Position numbers and translations under genes: made by a program. The notes under the pieces were generated by a model that saw only the letters and a list, made by a program, of their open reading frames with translations, made no database searches and was not told the origin of the DNA. Source: Halapricum desulfuricans (GTDB taxonomy: Archaea; Halobacteriota; Halobacteria; Halobacteriales; Haloarculaceae). Taken from it: DNA of 64,000 nt. Of the stretch, positions 61,648 through 64,000 are shown piece by piece. The stretch is from the NCBI RefSeq assembly GCF_017094505.1, contig NZ_CP064787.1, positions 2,728,001 to 2,792,000 on the forward strand, read 5' to 3'. Each line of letters begins with the position of its first letter. Positions within the stretch are counted from its first letter, which is position 1.

Positions 61648-62808
61648 TCACTGCAACTCGCCGGTCATGGCCTCGAACAGCCGATCGCGAAGCTCCTCGA
61701 CAGTGAGTCCGTCCCCGGGCCCGATTCCCTCCATGTGCTCGATCGAGAGCTGTCCGCCGCCCATACGGGCGTGGCCGCCGGCCTGGGCCATCGGGATGTC
61801 CTTGACGGCAGTTTTCAGCGCCTTGCCCATGTGCACGCGGTCGTCGCGCGAGCGGCCGGAGAGGTGTAGCGTCCCGTCTCGCCGACCGATGACGACGACG
61901 GCCGTCACGCCCGCCAGACGGAGGAGTTCGTCCGCCGCCTCCGGGACCGCGTCCACGTTGCTCACCGCCTCGACGTCGCTGACGGCGAACGCGTCGCGGA
62001 CATCGCGGGACGTGATCGCTCGCGCCTTGACCTCGAGCACTTCGGCGTCGACTCCGGGATTGGCGACTCGATTGAGCAGTTCCTCGTCGGTGCCCCGATA
62101 GAGGAACCCGGCAGCGTCGAACTCCGCCGGAGAACAGCCGTTCGTCAGGTACTTCGTATCGGACTGGATGCCATAGAGGAGGCCAGTGGCGAGCGTGTCC
62201 GGGATCGTCGGCCCGCCCTCCGCATCGATCGGTACCCAGCCGAGTTCCTGCAGATACTCGGCGATGATCGTCGCACACGCTCCGTACTCGGGACGGACAT
62301 CGGTGAACGTCTCCCCCGTCCCCTCGCCGGGATGGTGGTCGACGACGGCGACCGGGTCGACTCCCTCCGAACCCTGGAACCCCCGCGGTTCGTTGTGATC
62401 GACCAGCACGACGGCCTCCGTCTCGAGGTCGCCGACCGTCCCGACGTGCTCGAAGTCCTGCTCGAGAACGTTCTCGAACGCGCGGTTCTCCGGCCGACGG
62501 ATCTGTCCCGGATAGTGGATCGTCGCGTCAGTCTCGACCGCCTGCGCGAGCGACCGGACCCCCATCGCCGAGGCCATCGCGTCCGGGTCGGGGTCCGGAT
62601 GGAGCAGGACCGCGACCTCGTCGTGGTCGTCCAGCACGCGCCGGAAGCGGGTCGCCGGCGACCGTCGCCGGCGAGAGAGCAGCACCCAGCCACCGGCGAG
62701 TGCGACAATGAAACCAACAGCACCGACCACTACCGCCGGGCGTTCCCCGAGCAGCGACGTGACGGCGTCGATCTGCGGAACGATACCCCCGTCATCCCCG
62801 GGTAACAT
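61648..62808 (-). CDS. Membrane-anchored DHH-family phosphoesterase
   Basis: A 386-residue protein. One N-terminal helix (about 25-45) is followed by a DHH domain: LLHPDPDPDAMASAMG, VLVDHNEPRG and AVVDHHPGEG with the metal ligands. DHHA1 follows, with MAQAGGHARMGGGQLS giving the GGxxxGGG-type site. RecJ/GdpP-like proteins hydrolyse short nucleotides or cyclic dinucleotides; the membrane helix favours a signalling role. Start 62808 is chosen over a nine-residue longer form. Confidence 0.88.
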   Translation of the reverse strand: MLPGDDGGIVPQIDAVTSLLGERPAVVVGAVGFIVALAGGWVLLSRRRRSPATRFRRVLDDHDEVAVLLHPDPDPDAMASAMGVRSLAQAVETDATIHYPGQIRRPENRAFENVLEQDFEHVGTVGDLETEAVVLVDHNEPRGFQGSEGVDPVAVVDHHPGEGTGETFTDVRPEYGACATIIAEYLQELGWVPIDAEGGPTIPDTLATGLLYGIQSDTKYLTNGCSPAEFDAAGFLYRGTDEELLNRVANPGVDAEVLEVKARAITSRDVRDAFAVSDVEAVSNVDAVPEAADELLRLAGVTAVVVIGRRDGTLHLSGRSRDDRVHMGKALKTAVKDIPMAQAGGHARMGGGQLSIEHMEGIGPGDGLTVEELRDRLFEAMTGELQ

Positions 62809-62910
62809 ACGACTGCATGGTTCGCCGACGACCATGAAGGTTCCCCCTTCTATCGACTGGGTCGAACCGCCAAGTGAGCAGTCACTGCGGGACGCAACCG
62901 ACTTCCTCGG

Positions 62911-63366
62911 TCACTCGGTATCCAGGTCGAACTGTTCGTGTTCCTTCGCGGCGTTGAGCACGACGCTCGTGTTCGACTCGTTGATTTCGGGGTCGGTCAG
63001 CAGGCCCTTGATCTGGTCGTTCATGTCGTCGGTGTCGAGGAACTTCCCGACGGCGATGACGTCGTAATCGCCGGTGACCTCGTAGACGCTCATCATCTGA
63101 TCGTGCTGGCGGAGCGTCTCTGTCACTTCCGGGAGCGCACTCCCCTCGACCTTCAACTGGACGATCGCTGTCACGTCGTAGCCCAGTTTGTCGTAATCGA
63201 CTTTCGGCGTGTACCCCTGAATGATCCCCTCGTCTTCGAGCGTCGAGAGGTGGTTCGAGACGGTCGTCACCGAGACGTCCAGGTCGTCAGCGAGGCTCCG
63301 GAGACTCGCCCGCCCGTCACCCAGAAGCGCATTCACTAGTTTCCGATCCAGATTTTCGTACGTCAT
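62911..63366 (-). CDS. lrp: Lrp/AsnC-family transcription regulator
   Basis: A 151-residue regulator with an N-terminal helix-turn-helix (about 18-45: [20 protein letters not shown]) and a C-terminal RAM/effector domain (about 60-140: [29 protein letters not shown]). It diverges from glnA, as Lrp and glutamine synthetase genes do in several haloarchaea, and probably controls it in response to an amino acid. Confidence 0.93.
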   Translation of the reverse strand: MTYENLDRKLVNALLGDGRASLRSLADDLDVSVTTVSNHLSTLEDEGIIQGYTPKVDYDKLGYDVTAIVQLKVEGSALPEVTETLRQHDQMMSVYEVTGDYDVIAVGKFLDTDDMNDQIKGLLTDPEINESNTSVVLNAAKEHEQFDLDTE

Positions 63367-63394
63367 ACTAGCGCTACTCGCAACCGACCCATTA

Positions 63395-63463
63395 GAATTT
63401 TACGAATATGGGTTTCTGGCTCGTGGTTCGACCAGAATTGCGCAAAGCAGCAGGGTTTTTATA
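63395..63463. promoter_or_regulatory. Divergent promoters of lrp and glnA
   Basis: On the plus strand TTTTTATA at 63456-63463 is about 35 bases before the glnA ATG and predicts initiation near 63488, a leader of only a few bases. On the minus strand CGTAAAATTC (63395-63404) lies about 30 bases before lrp. The shared spacer is a plausible Lrp-binding region; no clear operator palindrome stands out by eye. Confidence 0.55.
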
Positions 63464-63494
63464 CCAGCCCCATATCTCACACCTGTAGATCACA

Positions 63495-64000
63495 ATGACA
63501 GGCGAACTCACGACGGAGGAACAGGCGGTCCTCGACGAGATCGAGGAGAAGAACGTAGATTTCCTGCGGTTGCAGTTCACGGACATTCTGGGGACGGTCA
63601 AGAACGTCTCGATCCCGGCCCATCAGGCCGAGAAGGCGTTTACCGAGGGGATCTACTTCGACGGCTCGTCGATCGAAGGCTACGTGCGGATCCAGGAATC
63701 GGACATGCGACTGGTTCCGGACCCGTCGACGTTCTCGATTCTCCCGTGGCGGAGCCGCGACGAGATCAACGGCGGCAACAGCGCGCGACTCATCTGTGAC
63801 GTCCACGACACCTCGACCGGCGAGCCGTTCGTCGGCGACCCGCGCGGCGTGTTGAAAGACGCGCTGGACCGTGCCGCGGAGATGGGTTACACGGTCAACG
63901 CCGCGCCCGAACCCGAGTTCTTCCTGTTCGAGGAAGACGAGAAGGGACGGGCGACGACGGAAACCAACGACGCCGGGGGATACTTCGACCTCGCGCCGAA
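63495..64000 (+). CDS. glnA: Glutamine synthetase, N-terminal part (runs off the window)
   Basis: The frame begins [20 protein letters not shown] and continues with [38 protein letters not shown] and [14 protein letters not shown], the N-terminal beta-grasp and first active-site strands of class I glutamine synthetase. It assimilates ammonia into glutamine. About 168 residues are present; the rest lies beyond the window. A TATA box and divergent Lrp gene precede it. Confidence 0.96.
   Translation, partial: MTGELTTEEQAVLDEIEEKNVDFLRLQFTDILGTVKNVSIPAHQAEKAFTEGIYFDGSSIEGYVRIQESDMRLVPDPSTFSILPWRSRDEINGGNSARLICDVHDTSTGEPFVGDPRGVLKDALDRAAEMGYTVNAAPEPEFFLFEEDEKGRATTETNDAGGYFDLAP

Overview
The window is chromosomal DNA from a haloarchaeon (class Halobacteria). 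It is GC-rich, its proteins are strongly acidic, and it carries halorhodopsin, an S-layer glycoprotein with a PGF-CTERM anchor, archaeal-type AdoMet synthetase, thermosome, EF-1alpha, a Kae1-Bud32 fusion, a TFB paralogue and many leaderless genes with a TATA box about 25-35 bases before the start codon. The genus cannot be fixed from the sequence alone.

Layout. 1-7090 holds the start of purN (minus), halorhodopsin, a small membrane protein, a PiT-type phosphate permease, a zinc-ribbon protein, a membrane gene followed by a broken coupled partner, HMG-CoA reductase (ether-lipid synthesis) and deoxyhypusine synthase. 7091-10930 is a small defence island: an 80-base dispersed repeat, the C-terminal stub of a restriction-modification enzyme, and a McrB/McrC-like pair diverging from a small zinc-finger gene. 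10966-16871 carries the lysine genes lysA-dapF-dapE with 4-base overlaps, a UspA protein and a thermosome subunit. 17029-20657 runs leftward through ACT protein, homoserine dehydrogenase, EF-1alpha, S10 and tRNA-Ala(CGC), with tRNA-end copies and hairpins just beyond the tRNA. 20828-22977 holds a membrane gene and a second ACT-homoserine dehydrogenase pair that shares blocks of identical DNA with the first.

23084-38400 contains a membrane protein, an ABC1/UbiB-type kinase, a divergent TFB, a DUF89 protein, a 1707-residue S-layer-type glycoprotein with its leader and terminator, a tiny zinc-ribbon gene, riboflavin synthase, Hsp20, prephenate dehydratase and an MDR-family oxidoreductase. After a serine hydrolase, 39603-44050 is an AT-richer accessory island. 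It holds a truncated DDE transposase cut by an IS6-type element, which is itself cut by a 468-base element with inverted ends. It also holds a lipoprotein gene of foreign codon usage and a histidine-rich orphan reading frame.

44054-64000 returns to core genes: RidA, a KH-domain RNA-binding protein, an AAA ATPase, two MFS transporters, Kae1-Bud32, adenylosuccinate lyase, a Fic protein, Hsp20-like and Nudix proteins, a DUF192 lipoprotein, a family-81-like glycosyltransferase, a small zinc-finger protein, AdoMet synthetase, a two-domain UspA, a methyltransferase, an aldo/keto reductase, a membrane-anchored DHH phosphoesterase, and an Lrp-type regulator divergent from glnA, which runs off the edge. 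Three copies of a palindromic repeat, whose outer stems differ in sequence yet stay paired, lie in the gaps at 46387, 52908 and 60405.
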